Source of the DNA: Pseudomonas sp. UBA1879
Lineage (GTDB): Bacteria > Pseudomonadota > Gammaproteobacteria > Pseudomonadales > Pseudomonadaceae
Reading direction: 5' to 3'
DNA: 64,000 bases
Assembly (NCBI RefSeq): GCF_002338065.1
Contig: NZ_DDHJ01000001.1
Location: forward strand, 248,001-312,000
The notes beneath the pieces are model-generated. The model worked only from the letters and a program-made list of their open reading frames with translations, made no database searches and was not told the DNA's origin. The translations under genes and the position numbers were made by a program. Positions 49,268 through 56,324 of this stretch are shown in pieces; the stretch's first letter is position 1; the number at the start of each line of letters is the position of its first letter.

Positions 49268-50236
49268 GTGCGCCAGCGATATCTAGCCCTGCTCAGCGTG
49301 TTTGCCAGCCTGCCGGCCATGGCTCTCACTTTCCAGACGCGTCTGGAGAATATCGAGTGGAAGGTAGAGGGCGATCAGTTCGAGTGCCGCCTGAGCCAGC
49401 CCATCACCGATTTCGGTGCGGGCGAGTTCGTGCGTCGCGCGGGTGAGCAAGCGATTTTCCGACTGAAGGCCAACGGCTACGCCCTCGCGTCAGGGTCTGC
49501 GATGCTGATCGCTGCGGCGGCGCCGTGGCAGCCAGGCAGGGGGGATCTTAACCTTGGCGCGGTCAGGGTCGGGAATGGCGACATCCCATTCAATACCAAC
49601 CAGGCCCAAGCCAGCCGGCTGATCGCAGGGTTGATGGAAGGGCGCAGTCCGGTCATTCGTCATGTTTTGCGCGATGGCGGGGGGGCGATGGAAGTTCGCC
49701 TGCTGCCGGTCAAGTTCAGTCACGCGTATGGCGACTTCCAGCTGTGCACCGCGAAACTGCTACCCATGAACTTCGATCAGGTCCGGCAAGCCGAGATTGG
49801 CTTCCCCGGTGGCGGTATCGATCTCGACGCGACGGCCAAGCGGCGCCTCGACACCGTATTGGCCTATATGAAAGCAGATCCCACGGTCAATCGCGTCGAG
49901 CTGGACGGGCATTCGGATAACAGCGGCAATCGCCTGACCAACCGTGATCTGTCTCGCCGCCGTGCGCTGGCGGTGATGGATTACCTCAAGGCGCAGGGCG
50001 TGCCGGAAGAGCAAATCACGCTGCGTTTTCACGGTGAGCAGTATCCGCTGGTGCCCAACACCAACAACGCCAACCGCGCGCGCAACCGTCGCGTGAACAT
50101 TCATCTGGATCGTGTGCCGGAACCTGCCATGGCACCTGTTGCCGCGCCAGCCGTGTCGCCTGCTCCAGCCACGGCCCCTTCGCCTGTGCCTGCACCGTCG
50201 ACGGCGTCGGGTACCGCGCCAGCGAAGACCTCCTGA
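49268..50236 (+). CDS. motY: Flagellar sodium/proton motor periplasmic protein MotY
   Basis: A 322-residue periplasmic ring (T-ring) protein of the polar flagellar motor that helps place stators. It has a short signal peptide (RQRYLALLSVFASLPAMA), an N-terminal stator-associated domain (LTFQTRLENIEWKVEGDQFE) and a C-terminal OmpA/peptidoglycan-binding domain (VNRVELDGHSDNSGNRLTNR, then LSRRRALAVMDYL, then NANRARNRRVNIHL). An Ala/Pro-rich tail of about 35 residues follows. GTG 49268 is chosen because GGAG at 49258-49261 precedes it and it yields the signal peptide. The same place in P. aeruginosa holds motY (PA3526). Confidence 0.9.
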   Translation: MRQRYLALLSVFASLPAMALTFQTRLENIEWKVEGDQFECRLSQPITDFGAGEFVRRAGEQAIFRLKANGYALASGSAMLIAAAAPWQPGRGDLNLGAVRVGNGDIPFNTNQAQASRLIAGLMEGRSPVIRHVLRDGGGAMEVRLLPVKFSHAYGDFQLCTAKLLPMNFDQVRQAEIGFPGGGIDLDATAKRRLDTVLAYMKADPTVNRVELDGHSDNSGNRLTNRDLSRRRALAVMDYLKAQGVPEEQITLRFHGEQYPLVPNTNNANRARNRRVNIHLDRVPEPAMAPVAAPAVSPAPATAPSPVPAPSTASGTAPAKTS

Positions 50237-50270
50237 ACGCTTGGTATCGAGTCGTGCGTTCGACAGAGTC

Positions 50271-50307
50271 TGTCGCTTCGTCGTCAGAAGCTGTCGCGAC
50301 ACTGTAA
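50271..50307. promoter_or_regulatory. Tandem ArgR operator of argG
   Basis: Two direct repeats at a 21-bp period: TGTCGC-N8-CA at 50271-50286, five bases, then TGTCGC-N8-AA at 50292-50307. This fits the Pseudomonas ArgR consensus TGTCGC-N8-AA-N5 and lies 60 bp before argG. Confidence 0.85.
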
Positions 50308-50366
50308 ATCCACGCGGCTGAACGGTAGAATCTCCGGTTTTCCGTACAACGCGTTGGAGTGAAGGC

Positions 50367-51584
50367 ATGGCGGACGTTAACAAGGTAGTTCTCGCGTATT
50401 CCGGTGGCCTGGATACTTCGGTGATCCTGAAGTGGCTGCAAGATACGTACAACTGCGAAGTGGTGACTTTCACCGCTGACCTGGGTCAGGGCGAGGAAGT
50501 AGAGCCAGCCCGCGCCAAGGCGCAGGCCATGGGCGTCAAAGAAATCTACATCGACGATCTGCGCGAAGAGTTCGTGCGTGATTTTGTGTTCCCGATGTTC
50601 CGCGCCAATACCGTCTACGAAGGCGAGTACCTGCTGGGCACGTCCATCGCACGTCCGTTGATCGCCAAACGCCTGATCGAAATCGCCAACGAAACCGGCG
50701 CAGACGCCATTTCCCACGGCGCGACCGGCAAAGGTAACGACCAAGTCCGTTTCGAGCTGGGCGCCTACGCCCTCAAGCCAGGTGTGAAAGTGATAGCACC
50801 CTGGCGAGAGTGGGACCTGCTGTCCCGCGAGAAGTTGATGGACTACGCCGAGAAGCACGCCATCCCGATCGAGCGTCACGGCAAGAAGAAATCGCCCTAT
50901 TCCATGGACGCCAACCTGCTGCACATCTCCTATGAGGGCGGCGTGCTGGAAGATACTTGGACCGAACACGAAGAGGACATGTGGCGCTGGACCGTTTCCC
51001 CGGAGAACGCGCCTGACCAGCCGCAGTACCTCGAACTGACCTACCGCAACGGCGACATCGTCGCACTGGACGGCGTCGAAATGACCCCGGCCACCGTTCT
51101 GGCCACTCTGAACCGCATCGGCGGTGAGCATGGCATTGGCCGTCTGGACATCGTCGAAAACCGTTACGTCGGCATGAAGTCCCGCGGCTGCTATGAAACC
51201 CCTGGCGGCACCATCATGCTCAAGGCTCACCGCGCCATCGAGTCCATCACCCTGGACCGCGAAGTCGCTCACCTTAAAGACGAGTTGATGCCGAAATACG
51301 CCAGCTTGATCTACACCGGTTACTGGTGGAGCCCTGAGCGTCTGATGTTGCAACAGATGATCGACGCGTCGCAGGCTCACGTGAACGGTGTCGTTCGACT
51401 GAAACTGTACAAAGGCAACGTGATCGTCACCGGCCGCAAGTCCGACGACTCTCTGTTCGATGCCAATATTGCGACCTTCGAAGAAGACGGTGGCGCTTAC
51501 AATCAGGCCGACGCAGCGGGCTTCATCAAGCTCAATGCACTGCGTATGCGTATTGCCGCGAACAAGAACCGCAAGTTGTTCTGA
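50367..51584 (+). CDS. argG: Argininosuccinate synthase ArgG
   Basis: Condenses citrulline with aspartate using ATP, the step after ArgF. The 405 residues begin with the PP-loop motif VVLAYSGGLDTSVILKWL; other conserved parts are ISHGATGKGNDQVRFE and KSRGCYETPGGTIM. Repression by arginine is expected from the ArgR operator just upstream. A GC-rich hairpin follows the stop codon. Confidence 0.98.
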   Translation: MADVNKVVLAYSGGLDTSVILKWLQDTYNCEVVTFTADLGQGEEVEPARAKAQAMGVKEIYIDDLREEFVRDFVFPMFRANTVYEGEYLLGTSIARPLIAKRLIEIANETGADAISHGATGKGNDQVRFELGAYALKPGVKVIAPWREWDLLSREKLMDYAEKHAIPIERHGKKKSPYSMDANLLHISYEGGVLEDTWTEHEEDMWRWTVSPENAPDQPQYLELTYRNGDIVALDGVEMTPATVLATLNRIGGEHGIGRLDIVENRYVGMKSRGCYETPGGTIMLKAHRAIESITLDREVAHLKDELMPKYASLIYTGYWWSPERLMLQQMIDASQAHVNGVVRLKLYKGNVIVTGRKSDDSLFDANIATFEEDGGAYNQADAAGFIKLNALRMRIAANKNRKLF

Positions 51585-51602
51585 TCCCGTAGTTGCGCCT
51601 CA

Positions 51603-51628
51603 GGTGCAGTCCCATTCGGGGCTGCACC
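51603..51628 (+). terminator. Likely terminator of argG
   Basis: GGTGCAGTCCC (51603-51613), loop ATTC, GGGGCTGCACC (51618-51628), followed by a weak GTTCCT tract. The stem is strong but the T-tract is poor. Confidence 0.6.
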
Positions 51629-51782
51629 GTTCCTGATACCCGCCTGATGTTCTTTCTCCATTGGCTCGACGATTCAAACCGCGAATGTAGGAAAGTGCGT
51701 CCTGCCGCCGATGAGCGATATCTGAAACTTTCGCCTGGACGATGGTGTGTGCATGGGTGCCAACGCGGCAAGTGCGTGGTTT

Positions 51783-52334
51783 TCAGGCGTCGGGCGTATT
51801 CGGACAGGGGGGCAAAGGTGAGTCCACAATCGGTGCATTCTTGAATTCAAACCGATAGGCCTTACCAATATTCCAGACATCTCTCACACTGAGTTCCAAT
51901 AACTGAGCGATTTCGGGCACCGTATAGCCCAGGGTTGAAAAGTGCATGGCATGGCCCGCCACGACGTCGTCAACTGGCGCTAGCTCGCACTCTCGTGGCA
52001 AACGTGACCCCCTGACCGGCCGACTGTAAAGAATTTTCAAGCCATGTTCAGACGCCAGTCGTTTGATCTCTTTGCGGTTCATCCGCAGTGAATACTGAAG
52101 CGCTGAAACTCCGGCGCCTTTAGCGACGAGCCCCTTGAGCTGTTCGACCTTCGAGGCCATGTGCGCATCTGCGTCGGCATCGACGGCTTTTCGTTCGGCT
52201 TCTCCGGGCACCTCCCCACTTTCACCCTCGGGCACGATGTCGATGATGCCACCTTTAGCCACATAGGCTTCAATGGCCTCCGCGAGTTTAAGAGGAGGAT
52301 TAATGGTTGGAGAAACCCCTGTTTTTTTAGTCAT
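51783..52334 (-). CDS. Hypothetical protein with helix-turn-helix-like segments
   Basis: A 183-residue soluble protein of unknown family. Two parts look like helix-turn-helix motifs: LQYSLRMNRKEIKRLASEHG (about residues 79-98) and YTVPEIAQLLELSVRDVWNI (about 137-156). The N-terminal third is acidic and low in complexity. The ribosome binding site AAGGAA lies 6 nt before ATG 52334. Surrounding DNA to the right is AT-rich and contains no conserved genes, so this may be an acquired regulator. DNA binding is an inference only. Confidence 0.6.
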   Translation of the reverse strand: MTKKTGVSPTINPPLKLAEAIEAYVAKGGIIDIVPEGESGEVPGEAERKAVDADADAHMASKVEQLKGLVAKGAGVSALQYSLRMNRKEIKRLASEHGLKILYSRPVRGSRLPRECELAPVDDVVAGHAMHFSTLGYTVPEIAQLLELSVRDVWNIGKAYRFEFKNAPIVDSPLPPCPNTPDA

Positions 52335-53437
52335 GGTTTATTCCTTTGAACGTGTTGATATCGACGGCCCTCTCGCGGGCCGGTGGTGCTTGATCAACCA
52401 ATTTCCAAGTCGGACGCGGTATGCAAAGTTCAGTCGGGTCCGGCTCGCCCAAAAAGGTCAGGCAAGAAAAGAACGGTGATAGCGGCGATACCCAATAAGT
52501 AATGGGCGACAAATAGTCGTTTTTAGTTGCCGAAATTTGGGGCTTGCTGAAGAAAAAAGTAACCATTGATTCTGGCTTTGGCAAGTAAAAAATAAAATTT
52601 CAGGCATTTGTTATTAGGCCGGATTGTCCGTCTTACATATTCGGAAATATGGTCTGTTAGTGCTGTAGTATTTTTCTGGTTTGTCGGAAGTTGTCTGGAT
52701 TTGCAGAGCGAGATGGTATTACCTGAATGTCGGAAGAACACCGGTCATCACAAACTAATGTGTTGGCAGTTTTGGACAGTTCCAATTGATAAAAGTGAAT
52801 AGCTCATTTGGAGGCACTCGACGCCGGTTCGCTTGAGGTTAAGACGCTCGTCGACAGGCGCGTCTTGCAGGACGGGGGCTTCAGAACAAACGGATAGTGG
52901 CGTAGGAAATTTCGTTAAATATTTATATATAGAAAATAATTTTTCTAAGCGTATATTTTTAAACGCTCTTTTAGGGTTTTTGAACGGGTTGTGTTTTGCA
53001 ATATTTTATGATTGATGTTGTATGGCATGTCTGAAAGATCGGCATATTCTGTGGGGCAGTGGCTCTCATGGTGGTATGAGGGCAATCCGTAATGCCGGGA
53101 AGGAGGGACACGGAAATGTCAGACAAGCTGGTTTCTCCCCGGGGGCTCGGACGACGGCCCCTACCGGGAGGTGGAGCATGCTAATAGCGTGGGTGAAATA
53201 TTCGATCTGTTTCGATATCGCGACTCGATATAAGGCCGCCGCTCAGTCTGGGGTAAAAAGTCGACTCGGTGCATATGTGCCCTGATTGCCCGGCTGAGGC
53301 GGGCACACTGCATGATCGGTACATCGGAAAGATGATGAGATATTTGAAATTTAAAGCGGATGAAGCAGATTTTGTAGGACTTTTCTGTTGCTTCAGTAGG
53401 AAAGGTCTTTGCCTGCTAGTCCGCAGGGAGGAGCGCC
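52335..53437. other. AT-rich accessory region with short unassigned ORFs
   Basis: About 1.1 kb of distinctly lower GC than the rest of the window, especially 52540-52800 and 52900-53010 (TTAAATATTTATATATAG and similar runs). ORFs of 60-87 codons occur but lack ribosome binding sites. The only ORF in this stretch with a strong site is the 22-codon frame at 53116. No repeat borders, integrase or insertion-sequence remnant was seen. Confidence 0.6.
53116..53184 (+). CDS. Possible 22-aa peptide ORF with strong ribosome binding site
   Basis: ATG 53116 is preceded by AGGAGG at 53101-53106 with 9-nt spacing, an almost ideal Shine-Dalgarno sequence. The frame encodes 22 residues, begins MSDKLVSPRGLGRR and ends in GGGAC. 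It overlaps a GC-rich stem (GGGGC with GCCCC) inside an otherwise AT-rich region. Coding status is uncertain; it could be a leader peptide or a chance match. Confidence 0.35.
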   Translation: MSDKLVSPRGLGRRPLPGGGAC

Positions 53438-53512
53438 ATGCAAAGCACTAAACGACTAAGCTATTGTGCGGGCTCTGAAAATTCGAACAGCAAAAGAATG
53501 GACTGCACATGA
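53438..53512 (+). CDS. Possible 24-aa leader peptide coupled to the response regulator
   Basis: ATG 53438 follows GGAGGAG at 53427-53433, one of the strongest ribosome binding sites in the window. The frame encodes 24 residues (begins MQSTKRLSYCAGSENS, ends KRMDCT) and its TGA overlaps the ATG of the response regulator gene by the ATGA arrangement. The regulator's own upstream sequence has no strong site, so translation of this short ORF probably feeds ribosomes to it. Confidence 0.55.
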   Translation: MQSTKRLSYCAGSENSNSKRMDCT

Positions 53513-54135
53513 ATAAAGTGTTGATCGTGGACGATCACCCTGTCATTCGGCTCGCCGTACGCATGCTGATGGAGCGGCACGGTTATGAGGTCGTCGCAGA
53601 GACGGACAATGGCGTGGATGCGCTGCAGCTGGCTCGTGAGCATCTCCCAGATATCGTCATTCTGGACATCGGCATTCCCAAGCTGGATGGACTGGAAGTC
53701 ATTGCCCGCCTCACGGCCATGACGTTGCCTTTCAAAGTGTTGATCCTGACGTCTCAGTCGCCAGGGCATTTTTCCATGCGTTGCATGCAGGCCGGAGCTG
53801 CGGGTTATGTGTGCAAGCAGCAGGACCTCACCGAGCTGTTGAGTGCGATCAAGGCGGTGCTGTCCGGGTACAGCTATTTCCCTAATCAGGCCCTGCACAC
53901 CGTTCGCTCAAGTCTGGGCAACGCCAGCGAAGCGGAAATGGTCGACCGCCTTTCTGGTAGAGAAATGATGGTGCTGCAACAACTGGCAAGGGGTAAGACG
54001 AATAAGGAAATTGCCGATGGGATGTTTCTGAGTAACAAGACAGTCAGCACCTACAAGACGCGTCTGCTGCTCAAGCTCAATGCGCATTCGCTGGTGGATC
54101 TGATCGAACTCGCACAACGCAATGGGCTGGTTTAA
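53509..54135 (+). CDS. Orphan LuxR/NarL-type response regulator (BvgA/EvgA-like)
   Basis: A 208-residue two-domain regulator. The receiver domain has acidic residues in VDDHPVIRLAVR, phospho-Asp in VILDIGIPKLDG and switch Lys in GYVCKQQD. The LuxR helix-turn-helix is LSGREMMVLQQLARGKTNKE followed by NKTVSTYKTRLLLKLNAHS. This is the BvgA/EvgA/RocA style that controls surface structures and virulence in other bacteria. No sensor kinase is adjacent. Translation appears coupled to a 24-codon upstream ORF. The target genes are unknown. Confidence 0.88.
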   Translation: MNKVLIVDDHPVIRLAVRMLMERHGYEVVAETDNGVDALQLAREHLPDIVILDIGIPKLDGLEVIARLTAMTLPFKVLILTSQSPGHFSMRCMQAGAAGYVCKQQDLTELLSAIKAVLSGYSYFPNQALHTVRSSLGNASEAEMVDRLSGREMMVLQQLARGKTNKEIADGMFLSNKTVSTYKTRLLLKLNAHSLVDLIELAQRNGLV

Positions 54136-54207
54136 CGTCCATGACAAATGCCGTGCCCCGTGACTTATCGAAAGGGTTCAGGTGGCACCCGTTGAATCTT
54201 TTGTCAT

Positions 54208-54247
54208 CAACTCAAAGCCTCTCACATTCAGGAGAGGCTTTGAGTTG
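54208..54247. terminator. Strong bidirectional hairpin between the response regulator and PA3496-like genes
   Basis: A perfect 16-bp inverted repeat (54208-54223 with 54232-54247; arms contain CAACTCAAAGCCTCTC) with an 8-nt loop. It sits exactly between convergent stop codons. Confidence 0.85.
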
Positions 54248-54252
54248 GGTGG

Positions 54253-54435
54253 TCAGAGATCAAAGTCGTAATCAGCCAATTGCTTTTGCAGTCGACGCTC
54301 TTCCAACAGATTATCGATGGTGCGGCGCTTGCTGAGGTTGGTTTTCGCTGTTTCCACAGGTACTTGCGCGGCTTCGTCTGAGTCTACGGAAACGAAGTCG
54401 TCATCTACATCGATCTGCTCTTTGTCATCGCTCAT
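54253..54435 (-). CDS. Small acidic protein of the PA3496 family
   Basis: A 60-residue protein with an acidic N-terminal half (MSDDKEQIDVDDDFVSVDSD) and a conserved C-terminal end (NLSKRRTIDNLLEERRLQKQ followed by LADYDFDL). It corresponds to PA3496 of P. aeruginosa, annotated as a putative envelope-integrity protein next to nth (PA3495). There is no signal peptide or membrane segment, so the envelope label is hard to reconcile with the sequence. I start at ATG 54435 to match family length; the frame opens nine codons earlier. Confidence 0.8.
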   Translation of the reverse strand: MSDDKEQIDVDDDFVSVDSDEAAQVPVETAKTNLSKRRTIDNLLEERRLQKQLADYDFDL

Positions 54436-54540
54436 GAAGTTGACCCCAGCTGAGACTGTCATTGGCGCACCTTATAGCGACAAACCTTGAGCGGGTAAAA
54501 AAGATTTTTTCAATCGATCGAAGATTTATAACCCTATCGC

Positions 54541-55179
54541 TCAATCGTCAGAGGTTTTCTGCTTGTACTCGCACAGGTCTTCGATGCGACAGCTGCCGCA
54601 TCGAGGCTTCCGCGCTACGCACACGTAACGCCCGTGCAGAATCAGCCAGTGATGCGCATCCAATAGATAGTCTTTCGGCACGAATTTCATGAGCTTGTTT
54701 TCCACTTCAACGACATTTTTTCCGGGCGCGACGCCTGTTCGGTTACTCACCCGGAAGATGTGAGTGTCCACTGCCATCGCCAACTGCCTGAATGCGGTGT
54801 TCAACACCACATTGGCGGTCTTGCGTCCTACGCCGGGCAAGGCTTCCAATGCCTCGCGGGTCTGCGGAACTTCGCCGCCGTGTTGCTCGACGAGCATTCG
54901 GCAGGTCTCAATCACGTTCTTTGCTTTGCTGTTGTAGAGGCCAATGGTCCTGATGTATTCCGACAGGCCTTCAACCCCCAGAGCGTGGATGGCCTGGGGT
55001 GTATTGGCCACCGGGTACAGGCGCGCCGTCGCCTTGTTGACGCTGACGTCCGTGGCTTGCGCCGAAAGGATGACCGCAATCAACAGTTCGAAAGGGGAGC
55101 TGTAGGACAGCTCGGTTTTAGGGTCAGGATTGTCTTCGTGGAGACGGCGAAAAATTTCCAGACGTTTTGCTGCATTCAT
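54541..55179 (-). CDS. nth: Endonuclease III
   Basis: Bifunctional DNA glycosylase/AP lyase that removes oxidised pyrimidines. The 212 residues show the helix-hairpin-helix with catalytic Lys (EALPGVGRKTANVVLN), the catalytic Asp in AVDTHIFRVSNR and the [4Fe-4S] loop C-x6-C-x2-C-x5-C (CVARKPRCGSCRIEDLC) near the end. It lies downstream of the rnfB-like gene on the same strand, an order also found at the rnf locus of other gammaproteobacteria. Confidence 0.97.
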   Translation of the reverse strand: MNAAKRLEIFRRLHEDNPDPKTELSYSSPFELLIAVILSAQATDVSVNKATARLYPVANTPQAIHALGVEGLSEYIRTIGLYNSKAKNVIETCRMLVEQHGGEVPQTREALEALPGVGRKTANVVLNTAFRQLAMAVDTHIFRVSNRTGVAPGKNVVEVENKLMKFVPKDYLLDAHHWLILHGRYVCVARKPRCGSCRIEDLCEYKQKTSDD

Positions 55180-55244
55180 GACGTGCGCTTTCCCTGGGTA
55201 CGTTCAGATCAGGTGTTGCATGGCGAGTACCGGTAGCGGTGAGG

Positions 55245-56279
55245 CTATGGGGTTTCGAGAGCGTTCAGTGCCTGTTCGGCTTGAGCGAGTTCTGCGTTCA
55301 GTGAGGCAATCCGGTCAGCAGGCAGATTGGCGGCTTGGGCTTTGCTCAGGGCTGCACGGCGCATGGCCAGTTGAATCTTGGCGCGGTTCAGCGCGGCTTT
55401 GTCGGTCTTCGCACCAGGAACCTGGTCCGTCATGGGGGCCGCAGGAGCCAGAGAGCTCAGGGGCGCGGCAGGTTTCAGCGCTGCCAGTGCGCGCTCGGCC
55501 TCTTCGAACGCTGTTTGCAGCTCGACCAACCGTGCAGCCTGCTCCGCGATGGGGGGATGACCGAACGCTTTGAGTGATTTGTTCAATTGGGCGCGGCTCA
55601 TGGTGACGTTGACACGCGCCTGTTTCAGGGCCGCATCGGTATCGGCTGCCTTTTGAGCTCTAACCCGCTCCAATGCACCGCCAACGTCTGTCTTGGCCGG
55701 GGATGTACTGTCGGGTTTGTGCTGGCGGGCGAGACGCTCGGCTTGGCGCTGATGCGCTTCACGCTGCAGACGCGCCTTCCGCGCCTCGAAACGCTGGCGT
55801 GCGTGGCCGCGTTTGGTGGCGCGGGCGACCCGTTGCGCTTCACTGAACGCCAGCCCTCCAACGATCGGTACTATCGCCGGGGATGGCAAAGCGACCAGAT
55901 CGATGCAGTCGACGGGGCAGGGCGCCACGCACAGGTCGCAACCGGTGCATTCGTCGACGATCACGGTGTGCATCAGCTTTGCAGCGCCCACGATGGCATC
56001 CACCGGGCAGGCCTGAATGCACTTCGTGCAGCCAATGCATTCCGCTTCACGGATAAAAGCCACTTGCGGAGGCGCACTGCCGCGTTCGATATCGAGCGGG
56101 ATCGTTGGCACATTCAACAGGCGCGACAAAGCAGCAATGGTTTCATCGCCGCCAGGAGGACATTTGTTGATGGCTTCCCCGCTGGCGAGCCCTTCGGCGT
56201 AGGGCTTGCAGCCGGGGTGACCGCATTTACCGCATTGTGTTTGCGGTAATAGGGCGTCAATCCGCTGAATCAGGTCCAT
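55245..56279 (-). CDS. rnfB: RnfB-like electron-transfer ferredoxin without membrane anchor
   Basis: A 344-residue iron-sulfur protein. It has the RnfB Fes motif LLPQTQCGKCGHPGCKPYAE with a later Cys (KCPPGG), then two [4Fe-4S] ferredoxin motifs (CIGCTKCIQACP and CTGCDLCVAPCP). Residues after about 150 are a long Ala/Gln/Arg-rich, predicted coiled-coil tail, ending in LNAELAQAEQALNALETP. Canonical RnfB begins with a membrane helix; here the protein starts at MDLIQRIDALLPQTQCG, so the anchor is missing. No rnfA, C, D, G or E is encoded nearby, so membership of a full Rnf complex is doubtful. Confidence 0.85.
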   Translation of the reverse strand: MDLIQRIDALLPQTQCGKCGHPGCKPYAEGLASGEAINKCPPGGDETIAALSRLLNVPTIPLDIERGSAPPQVAFIREAECIGCTKCIQACPVDAIVGAAKLMHTVIVDECTGCDLCVAPCPVDCIDLVALPSPAIVPIVGGLAFSEAQRVARATKRGHARQRFEARKARLQREAHQRQAERLARQHKPDSTSPAKTDVGGALERVRAQKAADTDAALKQARVNVTMSRAQLNKSLKAFGHPPIAEQAARLVELQTAFEEAERALAALKPAAPLSSLAPAAPMTDQVPGAKTDKAALNRAKIQLAMRRAALSKAQAANLPADRIASLNAELAQAEQALNALETP

Positions 56280-56324
56280 GCTTTGACTCGGCCAACGACC
56301 CGAGGATCGTCGGCCACGCTCGGG

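Noticed and set aside
50016..51380. A 454-codon frame on the minus strand opposite argG
   Set aside because: It is the antisense shadow of argG, whose identity is certain; the frame has no family motifs or ribosome binding site.
52608..53015. ORFs of 60-64 codons in the AT-rich patch
   Set aside because: Starts lack ribosome binding sites and the products have no recognisable features; AT-rich chance frames are likely.
53269..53451. 60-codon ORF overlapping the leader peptide region
   Set aside because: No ribosome binding site; the 24-codon frame at 53438 has a far stronger signal in the same area.
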